Notes: generated by a model from the sequence alone, not told the origin. A stretch of DNA of 64,000 bases from Merdimmobilis hominis (GCF_016901855.1 NZ_JACJKY010000014.1:1-64000), one strand, 5' to 3'; numbered from the stretch's first letter, positions 41,212 to 51,144 are shown. Program-made: numbers and translations.

Positions 41212-44200
41212 TAGTATTCCTCTTGTTCTACAATAATTTTAAACACCCGCTCGACTTCATCCTTGCTCTTCAGGATTTTGAGCAGTTCCCTTTTAATGCG
41301 GCGTTCTTTGACTGGGTCATTACGGAATCTATCCATCTTGGAGCGCATCACTGCTGCATGAAGGGCTTCTGCCAAATTTACATCGCAGCCTGTATTATCA
41401 TACAATGCTCGCATCGCCGCGCTGTGACGCACTTTCTCTGGATAACTCTCATTTTCCTCGGGTTTTGTAACATTGCGGGCAAGTTCTATATACTTTTCCA
41501 GCAACTGCTTGTAGGTAAGGACACCTTGTTTACGTTCCAAAATAAGTTGCTCCAAAACAGCAGACATTTTTTCGTAGTATTTGGGGTTGAGTACAATTTT
41601 CTCAACCACCTTTTTACGAATGTTATTCTCAATTGCCTCGGCTGCACTTTCCTGCTCACCAGGTTTAGAGCCATCGCCTTCAATTTTTTCACGCTGTGCC
41701 AGAATGAAATCCAGCAGTGTAAAGTCATCAAAGTCTCCAATAACCTTGGCATCTTCCGCAACAATATAGTTGTCAATCAGGTAACGCATTCCGGGTTCAT
41801 ATGCTTTCAAGTCAATAAAGTCACCACTGGAGCGGCCAATTGTGGCTTTCAGCGCAACATAGAAATTGACTTTTTTGTCATACTGCTCCTGCTGTATATC
41901 GGTATATCCCAGTTCATCGAACATGGGCTTCACTTCAGCATAGGCACGAATCAGGGAATTAACCAGCCGATACAATCGTTCCCGGATTCTTGCGAAAGCT
42001 TCATCGTTATCCACATCAATTCCATTTTCACCGCAGAAATAATGCAGATAGTTGATTTCTTCCTTGGGATACTCCACTCCCTCACAAAGCTCATCCAGTT
42101 CGTCCAGAATCTTTTCAAACCGCTTCTGCGCCTCGGTTTTTCTGTCCTTCAAAAGCCCCTCTACATCCTCATCAGCATATCCCTCAAAGGCACCAGAAGT
42201 GTACTTTTCCATAGCAGAAGACAGGTCGCCGAAAAGTTGCTTATAATCAACGATATAGCCGAAATCTTTGTCCTCACCATCCAGACGATTGACACGGCAA
42301 ATTGCCTGGAACAGCCCGTGGTCATGCATGGACTTATCAATGTACAGATATGTACAGGGAGGTGCATCGAAACCGGTCAGCAGCTTGTCCACCACGATCA
42401 GCAGCTTCATGTTGTACGGTTCATCAATGAACTTTTTCTTTGCCGCCGCTTCAAATTCCTCCACCTTTTTTGCAATGCCATTTTTATCAGCAAAATCCGG
42501 GTTAATGCCGATCATCTGCAAATAAATGCGATACTTTTCAAACGCATCGGTTTCCTCATCATCGCTGACGGTCTCCGTGCGGACGTCGCCTGCATTAGGT
42601 TCATAGGAGGAAATAACAGCGCATTTCTTAAAGTTCTTCTGCTGAAACAGTTCGTAATACTTACAAGCCGTCAAAATATCGTTTGCCACCAGAATTGCAT
42701 TGCCACTGCCGTCTGCTAGTCTTGCCTTGGTTTCAAAGTCGAATATGATATCACAAACGATTTTCTCTAGCCGGGAACGGGAACTGTATACAGTCTGCAT
42801 ATTGCCCCAAACCTGCTTCAGTCTGGCTTTTGCCCTCGGCATTAAACCTCGGGTCTTGGCATCAAACCATGCATCGATTTTTGCTTGGGACATAATTTCT
42901 TGAGGGATGTCTCGGTACTCATAACGAAGGTCAAGGACAACTCCGTCGGCCACACCTTCATCAAATTTGTAGGTGTGGATATACCGACCAAAGACCTCGA
43001 TACTGGTGGCCTTATCCGATTTCAGCAGCGGAGTACCAGTGAAACCCACAAAAATGGCGTTGGGCATGATGGTTTTCATAGCCAGATGCAGTTTGCCGGA
43101 CTGGGTACGGTGGCACTCATCCACGAAAACATATATGTCATCTTTTGCACTGAAATTGGCGGGGAGCGATGCCTTCAATTCCTCAATGTACTTGTCGTAA
43201 TCCTTTTCAGTGGCCTCGCCGCCACGTTTACCGAATTTATGAATTAGAGAGCAAAGCAACCTATCCTCATGAGAGTTCAGCCGAGCCAGCAGGTCTGCAC
43301 CGCTCTTGGTGCGGATAATGGTTTCGCTGACACCTTTGAAATTCTTCTCAATCTGCTCATCTAATTCATCCCGGTCTGTCACAACCAAAACACGGGCAGT
43401 CGGAATGTTTGCCAGCAGCCACTTAGAGAGCCAAATCATCGTCAGGGACTTGCCGCTACCTTGGGTGTGCCAAATAATACCGCCCTTACCGGTTGCCAGA
43501 CGCTTTTGCGCTCTCATGATGCCATAATACTGGTTGTATCGGCAGACCTTTTTCTGCCCCTTATCGAAAATAAGGAAATTGTGGATGAGGTTCAGAAACC
43601 GCTCCTTATAGAACATGGCATACAGTGCACTGTCCAACTTATTGGGAATGGTAGCACAAACCTCTTCGATTTTGATGTCCATTTCGCTGCGCTCTTCCGG
43701 GTACTCTGTAAAACCATCCTTTTTCCATTCCAGATAATACTTCTCTGGGGTTTTGATGGTACCATAGCGCAGACCTTCACTGTCATTACCTGCCATGCAG
43801 AACTGCATGGTGGTAAAGAAGGGCTGAATGAACATTTCCCGCTGATTGGTCAGATTCTGCCGGATGCCATTGGAAACAGAAACGGTACTTTTCTTCAGCT
43901 CAATAATTGCCACAGCAATGCCGTTCAGATATACAACCAGATCCGGCCGCTTTTCGTTGTTGGCAATCACAGTAACCTCTTCAGCAATTTCAAAAAGATT
44001 TTCGTCGGGGGTGTCCCAGTCAATGAAATATACAGTGGTTTCATTTTCGTCAGCGTTTTCTTTGATTTTTGCACCGTATTTCAAAAGCTGATATACGGCA
44101 CGGTTGGCGGCATACATCCCCTCCTGCAGGTTGGCGGCAGCTTTGACCAGTTCCTCCACTGCACGGGTTGCAACCGTAGAAGAATAGCCGTGGTCGGTAA

Positions 44201-44342
44201 GCCAACGAGTCAGCTTTTCTTCGTCTATATTTCGATTTGCCTGATCTTTCAGATTACCAATATAGTTGTAACGCAGCTTGGTCTGAAAGAATTCAATAAC
44301 ACGCTTCTGCGTTGCAGCCTCAGGCTTGCCTACACGATCCAT
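41211..44342 (-). CDS. hsdR: Type I restriction enzyme R subunit
   Basis: A 1043-residue protein with the full HsdR layout. The N-terminal PD-(D/E)xK nuclease has RPDLVVYLNGIAVAIIELKK (about 133-152). The translocase has Walker A WHTQGSGKSLTM (near 290) and DEAD-like VFVDECHRTQSG, and motif III is VGFTGTPLL. The second RecA domain has LLIVVDKLLTGFDAP and AICRVNR. The C-terminal helical region binds HsdM. It cuts DNA after ATP-driven translocation when the target is unmethylated. It is intact, so the system may be active. Confidence 0.95.
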   Translation of the reverse strand: MDRVGKPEAATQKRVIEFFQTKLRYNYIGNLKDQANRNIDEEKLTRWLTDHGYSSTVATRAVEELVKAAANLQEGMYAANRAVYQLLKYGAKIKENADENETTVYFIDWDTPDENLFEIAEEVTVIANNEKRPDLVVYLNGIAVAIIELKKSTVSVSNGIRQNLTNQREMFIQPFFTTMQFCMAGNDSEGLRYGTIKTPEKYYLEWKKDGFTEYPEERSEMDIKIEEVCATIPNKLDSALYAMFYKERFLNLIHNFLIFDKGQKKVCRYNQYYGIMRAQKRLATGKGGIIWHTQGSGKSLTMIWLSKWLLANIPTARVLVVTDRDELDEQIEKNFKGVSETIIRTKSGADLLARLNSHEDRLLCSLIHKFGKRGGEATEKDYDKYIEELKASLPANFSAKDDIYVFVDECHRTQSGKLHLAMKTIMPNAIFVGFTGTPLLKSDKATSIEVFGRYIHTYKFDEGVADGVVLDLRYEYRDIPQEIMSQAKIDAWFDAKTRGLMPRAKARLKQVWGNMQTVYSSRSRLEKIVCDIIFDFETKARLADGSGNAILVANDILTACKYYELFQQKNFKKCAVISSYEPNAGDVRTETVSDDEETDAFEKYRIYLQMIGINPDFADKNGIAKKVEEFEAAAKKKFIDEPYNMKLLIVVDKLLTGFDAPPCTYLYIDKSMHDHGLFQAICRVNRLDGEDKDFGYIVDYKQLFGDLSSAMEKYTSGAFEGYADEDVEGLLKDRKTEAQKRFEKILDELDELCEGVEYPKEEINYLHYFCGENGIDVDNDEAFARIRERLYRLVNSLIRAYAEVKPMFDELGYTDIQQEQYDKKVNFYVALKATIGRSSGDFIDLKAYEPGMRYLIDNYIVAEDAKVIGDFDDFTLLDFILAQREKIEGDGSKPGEQESAAEAIENNIRKKVVEKIVLNPKYYEKMSAVLEQLILERKQGVLTYKQLLEKYIELARNVTKPEENESYPEKVRHSAAMRALYDNTGCDVNLAEALHAAVMRSKMDRFRNDPVKERRIKRELLKILKSKDEVERVFKIIVEQEEY

Positions 44343-44383
44343 TACGTTTCCTCCTATCTATGAGTGTCAAACAAATTTCAGAA

Positions 44384-44405
44384 CAGCAAGTTACCGGCAA
44401 GTTAA
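44384..44405 (+). repeat. 22-bp direct repeat, copy 1
   Basis: Identical to 44492-44513. Each copy contains two GCAAGTTA units around CCG, so four units lie in the 150-bp gap between hsdR and the AlbA_2 gene. Confidence 0.85.
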
Positions 44406-44491
44406 AACGAATCAATATATAGATTATATTAGCGATAAAACAACCATATATTGTGCTTAAATTAGGCTTTCGCAAAAGGAAATTGATTGTG

Positions 44492-44513
44492 CAGCAAGTT
44501 ACCGGCAAGTTAA
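44492..44513 (+). repeat. 22-bp direct repeat, copy 2
   Basis: Identical to 44384-44405 and located 3 bp past the stop of the AlbA_2/RecG-like gene. Confidence 0.85.
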
Positions 44514-44515
44514 GA

Positions 44516-45964
44516 TCATGCCCAGATCGGGACATATTTCATGTACCTAGGTGCAGTTGTAGGATCCAGTGGTTTGATGTATCCCGCCGAAACAGCATCT
44601 TTAATCAGCCTAGATGCCGTTCCGGAGGAAGAGTCTTTCAAACCAAAGCGTTCGCGAAGGGAACTATTGGTCAAATATTCTCCTCCAACATATCGAATGC
44701 AGGCGTGTAAATAGCAGGCCCACAATTTATCCTCCAGTAGAATATTCGAGAATGGAATCTCTGCATACAATGTTACACGCGTACTTTCCTCATAAAGGTC
44801 GATTCGCGGGGCAGGAAGCTGGAGCATTTCACAAGTGATAACAATTTTATCCCATCCGGTGCCCAACTCCTCACACATTCTCAAACGTCGCATCAATGCA
44901 GCAAGCTTCTCGTTTCGCGATCTTGGAGGGTTGTCGATAATTCGCCTGATGTCAACTAATGGAGTTCCCGAATTGGTAACCTCAATCCGATTGTCAAAAA
45001 TCTCAACTACTGGTCCGGTACCTGTGATTGAAAAATCCTGGTGAATCAAGGCATTCGCCACAATTTCTCTAATGGCCAAAAGAGGATAGGCAGATTTTGA
45101 CTCTCTCAGTGCGCCGCTAATTTGTTCTTGTGTGGGTATGAGAGCTGAAATGTACTTGATCAGGCCCTCAAAACCGACCACATAACCTTTGCTGCCAGTA
45201 TCCTCCTTGAGCATATTTAGACGGTTATTTCCACTATATTGAACGACACGTACTGCTTTTCGGGCAATTCTAGGGAAATCAGCCAGACGCTTGGCTAGAA
45301 GAATAGCACCCAAGTTAGTAATTGAGAATAATCCATTATCCTGCCGGACAAGAATTTCCTCCTCCTGCATATAGTGAGCAATGGCATCTGCTTCGGTCGG
45401 CTGTGGAATACCTGTAATATCAAAATAAATTTGATAATCCAAATAACGAATGGCCTCGTTTAAATCCAGATTCTCCTTGGCATACCGCTCTTCAAATTTG
45501 GAATTGCGAAGTCTATCCCAAAGTTGGGACTGCAAAGTAGGATATTCATTCAACTTTTTCGTGTAACTCCCCACTCTAATATAGTCAACCTTCTCAAACA
45601 TGACAGTCTGATTGGTCGCTCTATATATTATGAGCACACCGACGGTTACATCATTCATTGGAACAGAGTGAAATTCAAAATCTGCATTTTTTGAAAGCAA
45701 GCACCGCAGCCAATTCTCCAATTCCTGGTTGCCTTTTTTCAATGTTTGCAAATTATAGCTTGTCCCGACAATCTCATGGGTTGTGTCATCAATGCCCCAG
45801 AGCATATAGGCACAAGTCTTTTCGTGCAGTGCTGCACTGTTTGCCAATGCGCTGATATCCTGCCCAATCATTTCGGGTTTATAGTTATTATGTTTAAATT
45901 CTACCCATGGCGTTTCATTGGGCAATTTTCTCAATTCGTTGATCAATCTTTCCAGGTTTTGCAT
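44516..45964 (-). CDS. AlbA_2 (Schlafen-like) domain, RecG-related putative ATP-binding protein
   Basis: A 482-residue protein. N-terminal AlbA_2 domain (about 15-135) has TPWVEFKHNNYKPEMIGQDI and CAYMLWGIDDTTHEIVGT; the C-terminal region has AIREIVANALIHQDFSITG and a histidine-kinase-like HATPase_c_4 fold (RNEKLAALMRRLRMCEELGTG), ending in a winged helix (about 420-475). Such COG2865 proteins are often encoded inside type I restriction operons; they may be regulators or extra defence genes. Here it is between hsdS and hsdR on the same strand, 12 bp after hsdS. Confidence 0.85.
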   Translation of the reverse strand: MQNLERLINELRKLPNETPWVEFKHNNYKPEMIGQDISALANSAALHEKTCAYMLWGIDDTTHEIVGTSYNLQTLKKGNQELENWLRCLLSKNADFEFHSVPMNDVTVGVLIIYRATNQTVMFEKVDYIRVGSYTKKLNEYPTLQSQLWDRLRNSKFEERYAKENLDLNEAIRYLDYQIYFDITGIPQPTEADAIAHYMQEEEILVRQDNGLFSITNLGAILLAKRLADFPRIARKAVRVVQYSGNNRLNMLKEDTGSKGYVVGFEGLIKYISALIPTQEQISGALRESKSAYPLLAIREIVANALIHQDFSITGTGPVVEIFDNRIEVTNSGTPLVDIRRIIDNPPRSRNEKLAALMRRLRMCEELGTGWDKIVITCEMLQLPAPRIDLYEESTRVTLYAEIPFSNILLEDKLWACYLHACIRYVGGEYLTNSSLRERFGLKDSSSGTASRLIKDAVSAGYIKPLDPTTAPRYMKYVPIWA

Positions 45965-45976
45965 TGTGACACCTCC

Positions 45977-47212
45977 TCACACCAATCGAATACGCCCGGT
46001 AAGCAGTTCGCTCATCATACCAGACTTGATTCCACGATATTTATTCAGTTCTTTTACCAATTTTTCAATTTCATAATCAATATCTGTGAAAACGCTTGCA
46101 ATAGCAACCTGTTCTTCAAGATCGACGGGGATTCGCACACTAAATTCCTCAATCAATTTTTTTGTTAATCCACCACGTCCACCTCCACCATCCGAAAGTT
46201 CCCTCAGTGCTTTATATTGCGTATCCATGTAGTAATATAAAAACTTCGAATCGAACTCAGATGGATTAGGCAAAATTGCTGCAATAGATTGATTTGTGCA
46301 CAAAGAAATAGTATTGTACGCTGCTGTTCCCCTGGTCTTCCCTTGACCGGCTAATCCGATTAGTACGCAGTGGGCTGGAATAATACGTGTGCTGGAGTTT
46401 TCAAGTCCGGCTTGAGTTATGCGGCCTTGAACGAAAGATACAACTTTCTTATTTAATTCACCCGAGCTCATCCACGGGATGTCTCCGCCCCAATAAGCAG
46501 GATTAGCTGTGCTAGGTGTCCCACCAGCATATACATCTGCGAAACTGCCGATTGCTATGTCATGCCAATCCCCTCTAAATCCCTTAAGCCGCCGTTTGCC
46601 CGTCAGCAGTTCCTGCATAGAACCTTGCTTGACGGCTTTCTTTTTTGCAATCAGCTTTTCCAGATTGGTAATCAGTGCATCAATATCAGAGAGAGCTGTA
46701 GCGATCTTTTGTTGTTCTGGAAAAGGAGGCCTTTGTAGAGCGATTTTGCAAAGGTTTGTTTTTGAAAGTTCGAGAAATGTAGATCCAATAGCAAGTGCAT
46801 ACATATCATCTTTTTTTATCTGAAGCAAATAATATAGAAAATCAGGACTGTTTTCGCCATTCAGAATGATGTTCTTAAAGCCTTGATTTGTTGTCATTGG
46901 AATAGAACAAAGTTTCAACTCACCAATGGTCGCACGCGTACATAATAAAATAGAGTTGTTTGGCATTAGTGTAGCTGCAGAATTATTTAATCCATCGATA
47001 GTAATTGTTCTATCCGTCTTACTGATGTATTTCCCTGCAGTTTTAGTTATATCAGAAGGAGTACACCAAGCAATAGCGCCATCCCAATATTTTGGGATGT
47101 TTGTAGATGGTGTTCCTCCGCCATAAATTTGACCATATTGTTCAATGTTACAGCATTCCCAATCTTCTGGAATAACCCCTATTTCTGTTTGTTTATACCC
47201 TGGCTTCACCAT
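45977..47212 (-). CDS. hsdS: Type I restriction enzyme specificity subunit
   Basis: A 411-residue protein with two target-recognition domains and two conserved helical repeats. The first TRD (about 1-150) ends in PFPEQQKIATALSDIDALIT, and the second (about 215-355) ends in VDLEEQVAIASVFTDIDYEI; each is followed by a coiled-coil that ends in ELLTG. Both TRDs begin with a GGTPST loop, suggesting they come from a similar family and possibly related half-sites. It overlaps hsdM by 7 bp. The recognition sequence cannot be predicted by eye. Confidence 0.93.
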   Translation of the reverse strand: MVKPGYKQTEIGVIPEDWECCNIEQYGQIYGGGTPSTNIPKYWDGAIAWCTPSDITKTAGKYISKTDRTITIDGLNNSAATLMPNNSILLCTRATIGELKLCSIPMTTNQGFKNIILNGENSPDFLYYLLQIKKDDMYALAIGSTFLELSKTNLCKIALQRPPFPEQQKIATALSDIDALITNLEKLIAKKKAVKQGSMQELLTGKRRLKGFRGDWHDIAIGSFADVYAGGTPSTANPAYWGGDIPWMSSGELNKKVVSFVQGRITQAGLENSSTRIIPAHCVLIGLAGQGKTRGTAAYNTISLCTNQSIAAILPNPSEFDSKFLYYYMDTQYKALRELSDGGGGRGGLTKKLIEEFSVRIPVDLEEQVAIASVFTDIDYEIEKLVKELNKYRGIKSGMMSELLTGRIRLV

Positions 47213-49842
47213 GCAAACCCCATCCTTTCCAGATGAGATTTTACCTTTGCCTCATAATCCTCTACCAAAGTGGATAATGCAGGCAGCGTATCCTCATAGC
47301 GCTCTGCCAATTCCACAATACGGTCAGTGATATTATGGGAAATTGCCACATAAAGGGCATCAATGCCGTCATAAATGGAGTAGTACCATTTTTTATTGAC
47401 CAGCAGTTCCTTGATTTCCTCCACATTCAGGGCGGTATATTTTTCTTTCAGTTTTTCTTCCAGGGCAGCTTTCAGCGCCTTGACCAGCTTGCTTTGCTCA
47501 TCATTTTTGATCATAAGGGACTGCAGGGACATCAGCCGCTCATAATCCTCCGCATACACCTCCGGTACGGGGGTCGTTGCCCGTAGTTCTGCGATGCGAG
47601 CCTTAATGCTGCTGGCATTCACATTGCCCTTGTCATTTTTTGCAGATAGGCATAGAGGATGCTTTACCAAATATGCATCCAGTTCTTTCTTTTTCATTGG
47701 CAGCGCCCCCAGCAGTACAGACAGCACAGACAATTCCTCAGACTGGATCTTACTGCGGATATCATCAATAGCGGCTTTCAGCGCCTTTGCAGGAACTTTG
47801 CCTTTGTCATCCATCAGTTCTGCAATGGTGGAGCCATCCTCGGCGCTTTCCAGCATTTCATCGATTTGTGCCTGGGTATCCGCAATAATAACCTCGGCAG
47901 CATCAATCGCTTTTGATTCTTCGGAGAAATAGGCATTAGTCATAATCGTCTTTGGAATCAGTTTGCCATCCCAGCTTTTCACCTTATCGGTGACTTCGAT
48001 GATGGTTTCATCTCCATCCTTACGGGTTTTGACTACATATTCATAACTCAGATCCCGTCCGGCTTCATAGCCATCATGGATCACTACATACACATCATCG
48101 GACATAACTTCCAACCAGTATGCTAAAAGCACCTGGTATACATCGTATTTATCAATCAGTTCCACACCCTCAAACTGGGTGAGAATGCGCTCTGACAGTC
48201 GGACAATAAGCTCCTTGGCTTCCAGATAGGCGTTGATATTACGAAGTTCACCGTCTACTGATTCACGCCACTGCATAAAGGCATTGTCAAGCTTATCGGC
48301 ATAGGCAGAAAATTCCTCATCATCGTGGATAATACTGCGAATATCATCCTTGACAACATTCAACTGATAGAATCCATCTCGCAGTATAGAAAACAGTTTG
48401 TGTTTTAGCTGAGGGAAAATTGCCCAATACCGATCCAGGCTATCCACATCATAGGCAGGAATGCCGCCCTTCAAATGCGCTTCGATACTTTGCAGATCTT
48501 CGGTAATGCCGGAATCAATATAACGGGAAATATTCAGGTTGTAGTCATTCTTCCTGGTAATTTCGCTCATTGGAACGAAACGGGCGTAATGGGGATCGGT
48601 TGTAATCTGCTCGTTGAAAGTGGTAACGATTTTATAAATATCCCGCTCACGCAAGCGATTCTTGTTGCCATCTTTTACAAAGTCCCGGCTGGCATCAATC
48701 ATAAAAATGCCAGTGCGCTCATCAGCATCTTCCTTGTCGATGATAATGATACAAGCCGGAATACCTGTGCCATAGAACAGATTTGCAGGCAACCCGATGA
48801 TTCCCTTGATAAATCCGGTCCTGATAAGGGTCTTTCTGATTTCACCCTCGGCATTACCACGGAACAGGACACCATGAGGCAGAATGACAGCAGCCTTACC
48901 TGTTCTTTTCAGGGATTTCAGAATGTGCATCAACCATGCATAGTCGCCGTTTTTCTCGGGCGGTCTCTCACCATAGCCATCGAAACGGCCGTACTCTTTC
49001 AATCCATCCGTCCAGTTCTTGATAGAAAACGGGGGATTGGCGACAATATAATCAAAGCGGCGCAGAACGGTCTCATCAGATCCATCCTCAAAGAATTGGG
49101 GATCAGAAAATGTATTTCCGGATACAATGGTAGCCGTTGCCCAGTCGTGCAGCACCGCATTCATTTTTGCAAGGCCTGCCGTGGTAGTGTCCTTTTCCTG
49201 ACCATAGCCGGACAAAGCAATAGGAGCCTCGTTCAAGGCTCTAATCAGGAGCGATCCCGAGCCGCAGGCGGGATCATAAATTGTTGCCTCGGGTCTGGTT
49301 TCATTGGAAATGCCGATTACTTTTGCCAAAATACGAGATACTTCCGCGGGGGTATAGAACTGTCCCTTGCTCTTGCCGCTTTCGGTGGCAAACTTCCGCA
49401 TCAAATATTCATAGGCATCACCAATTAGGTCATCACCCTCTGCACGGTTCTTTGAAAAATCCAGTTCCGGACGGCGAAAAATCTCAATCAGCTTACTCAG
49501 CTTCTTTACCATTTCCTCGCCCTTGCCCAGTTTATCCGGGTCATTAAAAGATACCTTATCGATAACACCGCGCAGATTGTTGGCTTCGGCCAACTTTGCA
49601 ATGACCTTATTGATGCCCTCGCCAATATTTTTCTTGCCGATTAGCTTGACCATATCGTCAAAGCTACCGCCTTCGGGAATTTCAATATCGGCATAATCTT
49701 CGCCTGTAAACTTGTCCGAAACATATTTTACGAACAGAAGAGTCAGTATATAATCCTTATACTGAGATGCGTCCATGCCGCCTCTCAGTGCATCGCAGCT
49801 TGCCCACAGGGAACTGTATAATTCGCTCTTTTTAACAGCCAT
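47206..49842 (-). CDS. hsdM: Type I restriction enzyme methyltransferase subunit (long form)
   Basis: An 878-residue N6-adenine methyltransferase. N-terminal HsdM_N domain (YKDYILTLLFVKYVSDKF), SAM-binding motif YDPACGSGSLLIRAL (near 188), catalytic NPPFSIKNW (near 272). Residues from about 480 on form a long, helical extension not present in the short 500-residue HsdM proteins; that long form is known in many Firmicutes. It is the first enzyme gene of the operon, 24 bp after the HTH regulator gene. Confidence 0.95.
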   Translation of the reverse strand: MAVKKSELYSSLWASCDALRGGMDASQYKDYILTLLFVKYVSDKFTGEDYADIEIPEGGSFDDMVKLIGKKNIGEGINKVIAKLAEANNLRGVIDKVSFNDPDKLGKGEEMVKKLSKLIEIFRRPELDFSKNRAEGDDLIGDAYEYLMRKFATESGKSKGQFYTPAEVSRILAKVIGISNETRPEATIYDPACGSGSLLIRALNEAPIALSGYGQEKDTTTAGLAKMNAVLHDWATATIVSGNTFSDPQFFEDGSDETVLRRFDYIVANPPFSIKNWTDGLKEYGRFDGYGERPPEKNGDYAWLMHILKSLKRTGKAAVILPHGVLFRGNAEGEIRKTLIRTGFIKGIIGLPANLFYGTGIPACIIIIDKEDADERTGIFMIDASRDFVKDGNKNRLRERDIYKIVTTFNEQITTDPHYARFVPMSEITRKNDYNLNISRYIDSGITEDLQSIEAHLKGGIPAYDVDSLDRYWAIFPQLKHKLFSILRDGFYQLNVVKDDIRSIIHDDEEFSAYADKLDNAFMQWRESVDGELRNINAYLEAKELIVRLSERILTQFEGVELIDKYDVYQVLLAYWLEVMSDDVYVVIHDGYEAGRDLSYEYVVKTRKDGDETIIEVTDKVKSWDGKLIPKTIMTNAYFSEESKAIDAAEVIIADTQAQIDEMLESAEDGSTIAELMDDKGKVPAKALKAAIDDIRSKIQSEELSVLSVLLGALPMKKKELDAYLVKHPLCLSAKNDKGNVNASSIKARIAELRATTPVPEVYAEDYERLMSLQSLMIKNDEQSKLVKALKAALEEKLKEKYTALNVEEIKELLVNKKWYYSIYDGIDALYVAISHNITDRIVELAERYEDTLPALSTLVEDYEAKVKSHLERMGFAW

Positions 49843-49866
49843 GTTTGTATTGCTCCTAACTACAGA

Positions 49867-50076
49867 TCATTTTTGATCCGGAATAAATTCCAGAATATCG
49901 TTCGGTGTACATCCCATAGCAACACAAATACTCTCGACCTTGTCCAGGGCAATATACTGACCGTTTTTTAACTTCGTAATAATATTTGCAGAAATACCTG
50001 CATCGTGCATCAGCTGTGCATTTGAAACATCTTTTTCAATCATCATATGCAGCAACCGCTTGTAGCTCACAGCCAT
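49867..50076 (-). CDS. Cro/C1-type helix-turn-helix regulator of the R-M operon
   Basis: A 69-residue protein consisting of just one HTH_3/HTH_26 domain: LMHDAGISANIITKLKNGQY is the helix-turn-helix, followed by ALDKVESICVAMGCTPNDIL. GGAGG lies upstream of ATG 50076. It is the first gene of the leftward restriction operon, and a dyad sits in the spacer of its promoter, so it is likely autoregulatory, in the manner of C proteins that delay restriction after entry into a new host. This role is an inference. Confidence 0.88.
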   Translation of the reverse strand: MAVSYKRLLHMMIEKDVSNAQLMHDAGISANIITKLKNGQYIALDKVESICVAMGCTPNDILEFIPDQK

Positions 50077-50103
50077 GTCGATACCTCCAAGTATAGATAG
50101 TTA

Positions 50104-50132
50104 ATTGTATCACAGTTCCGTGAAAATATCAA
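50104..50132 (-). promoter_or_regulatory. Promoter of the R-M operon with operator-like dyad in the spacer
   Basis: On the minus strand TTGATA (50127-50132), a 17-nt spacer and TACAAT (50104-50109). The spacer contains TCAC-N6-GTGA (50110-50123), covering most of the space between the hexamers. Binding there would block RNA polymerase. Confidence 0.65.
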
Positions 50133-50239
50133 TGCTTCAATGCTGATTTTCGGCAAAAGCTGAATAATCTGGGGTGAATGGTTAGAATTATGAATTTCTA
50201 GTTCTAGTTCTCTTGGGTCTCTTGATTACTCTATATTGC

Positions 50240-51127
50240 CTACCGCCTTTTGCGATAATAATACTCCTTGGATTTGAGTTTGTTCCGCACGCTCTGGCAC
50301 TCCAGTGTCCCACAGTATTTCTGCCGATTCCCACGCTTGATGAACGCCTTGCCGCAAGCCTGGCAAAAGGCGATGTTGGTTTTGCCGCCGTAGTCGTCCA
50401 GGGCGTTAGCATTCACCGCCATAAATCTGGCAAGACCAAAATATGCCGCGTCCACGACGGATTTGACCACAGGCTGAAGCTGGATCTGTCCGGTGGAAAT
50501 ATCATATTCCAGTCCCATTTTCAGTTTCGGTATGTTCTCGATGAAATCCTGCAATACCAAAGGACGGTGAACGGAATCCGCCCGGTACCACGCATGGAGC
50601 AAATTTTTCTCATCCGGCACACGAACTTCCCCATAGATCCGCTGCGCATCGGTTATTTTGCCTTCCATCAGACTGCGGATGGCAAAGAGGGTCATGGTGT
50701 CGGTATAAAGCTGTTCCAGATCCTGTACCATGTCTTTCACAGAAATACTGTAGCATTCGATCACATTGACCAGCATATCCCAGTATTGGTCGGCATCATT
50801 ATCGACCTGTTCCAATGCAGCAACATCATCCCCATAGTGATAGTAAGGGTGAATGTTCTCCAGACTCCAGCGGATCAGAATTTCGGCACATTCCTTCAAT
50901 GGCTTTTCCCGGAGTTCCAGATTCAGATTACACAATTCAATCAGCAGTTCCTGCCCGGAAGGATACCCCTTATAGGTGATGGGAAACTGCCCTGAGGTAT
51001 ATTCCGCAAATATCGTCAACATACCCTCCACGGTTCCAATTCTGTATGAATGGAACCGGAGGGTATGTTTTTTTATGTCTCCAATACCACCAATCTCATA
51101 GTCATCCAGCAGTTTCTTCAGTTCCAT
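50240..51127 (-). CDS. Zinc-ribbon protein of unknown function (DUF6076-like)
   Basis: A 295-residue protein from ATG 51127 with GAGGAG upstream. The first 230 residues are mostly helical and acidic, without a catalytic motif that I recognise. The C-terminus has a zinc ribbon, CQACGKAFIKRGNRQKYCG, then basic residues. The same CxxCGKxFIxxGNRxxKYC unit occurs in the protein at 53822-54241 of this element. The divergent gene is excisionase-like, so it may be a regulator of the element. The name DUF6076 is from memory. Confidence 0.65.
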   Translation of the reverse strand: MELKKLLDDYEIGGIGDIKKHTLRFHSYRIGTVEGMLTIFAEYTSGQFPITYKGYPSGQELLIELCNLNLELREKPLKECAEILIRWSLENIHPYYHYGDDVAALEQVDNDADQYWDMLVNVIECYSISVKDMVQDLEQLYTDTMTLFAIRSLMEGKITDAQRIYGEVRVPDEKNLLHAWYRADSVHRPLVLQDFIENIPKLKMGLEYDISTGQIQLQPVVKSVVDAAYFGLARFMAVNANALDDYGGKTNIAFCQACGKAFIKRGNRQKYCGTLECQSVRNKLKSKEYYYRKRR

Positions 51128-51144
51128 CTCTTCACTCCTCTTTT

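Noticed and set aside
41163-42719. Plus-strand frame of 518 codons opposite hsdR
   Set aside because: Antisense to conserved HsdR motifs; the translation is Phe/Ile/Cys-rich and not protein-like.
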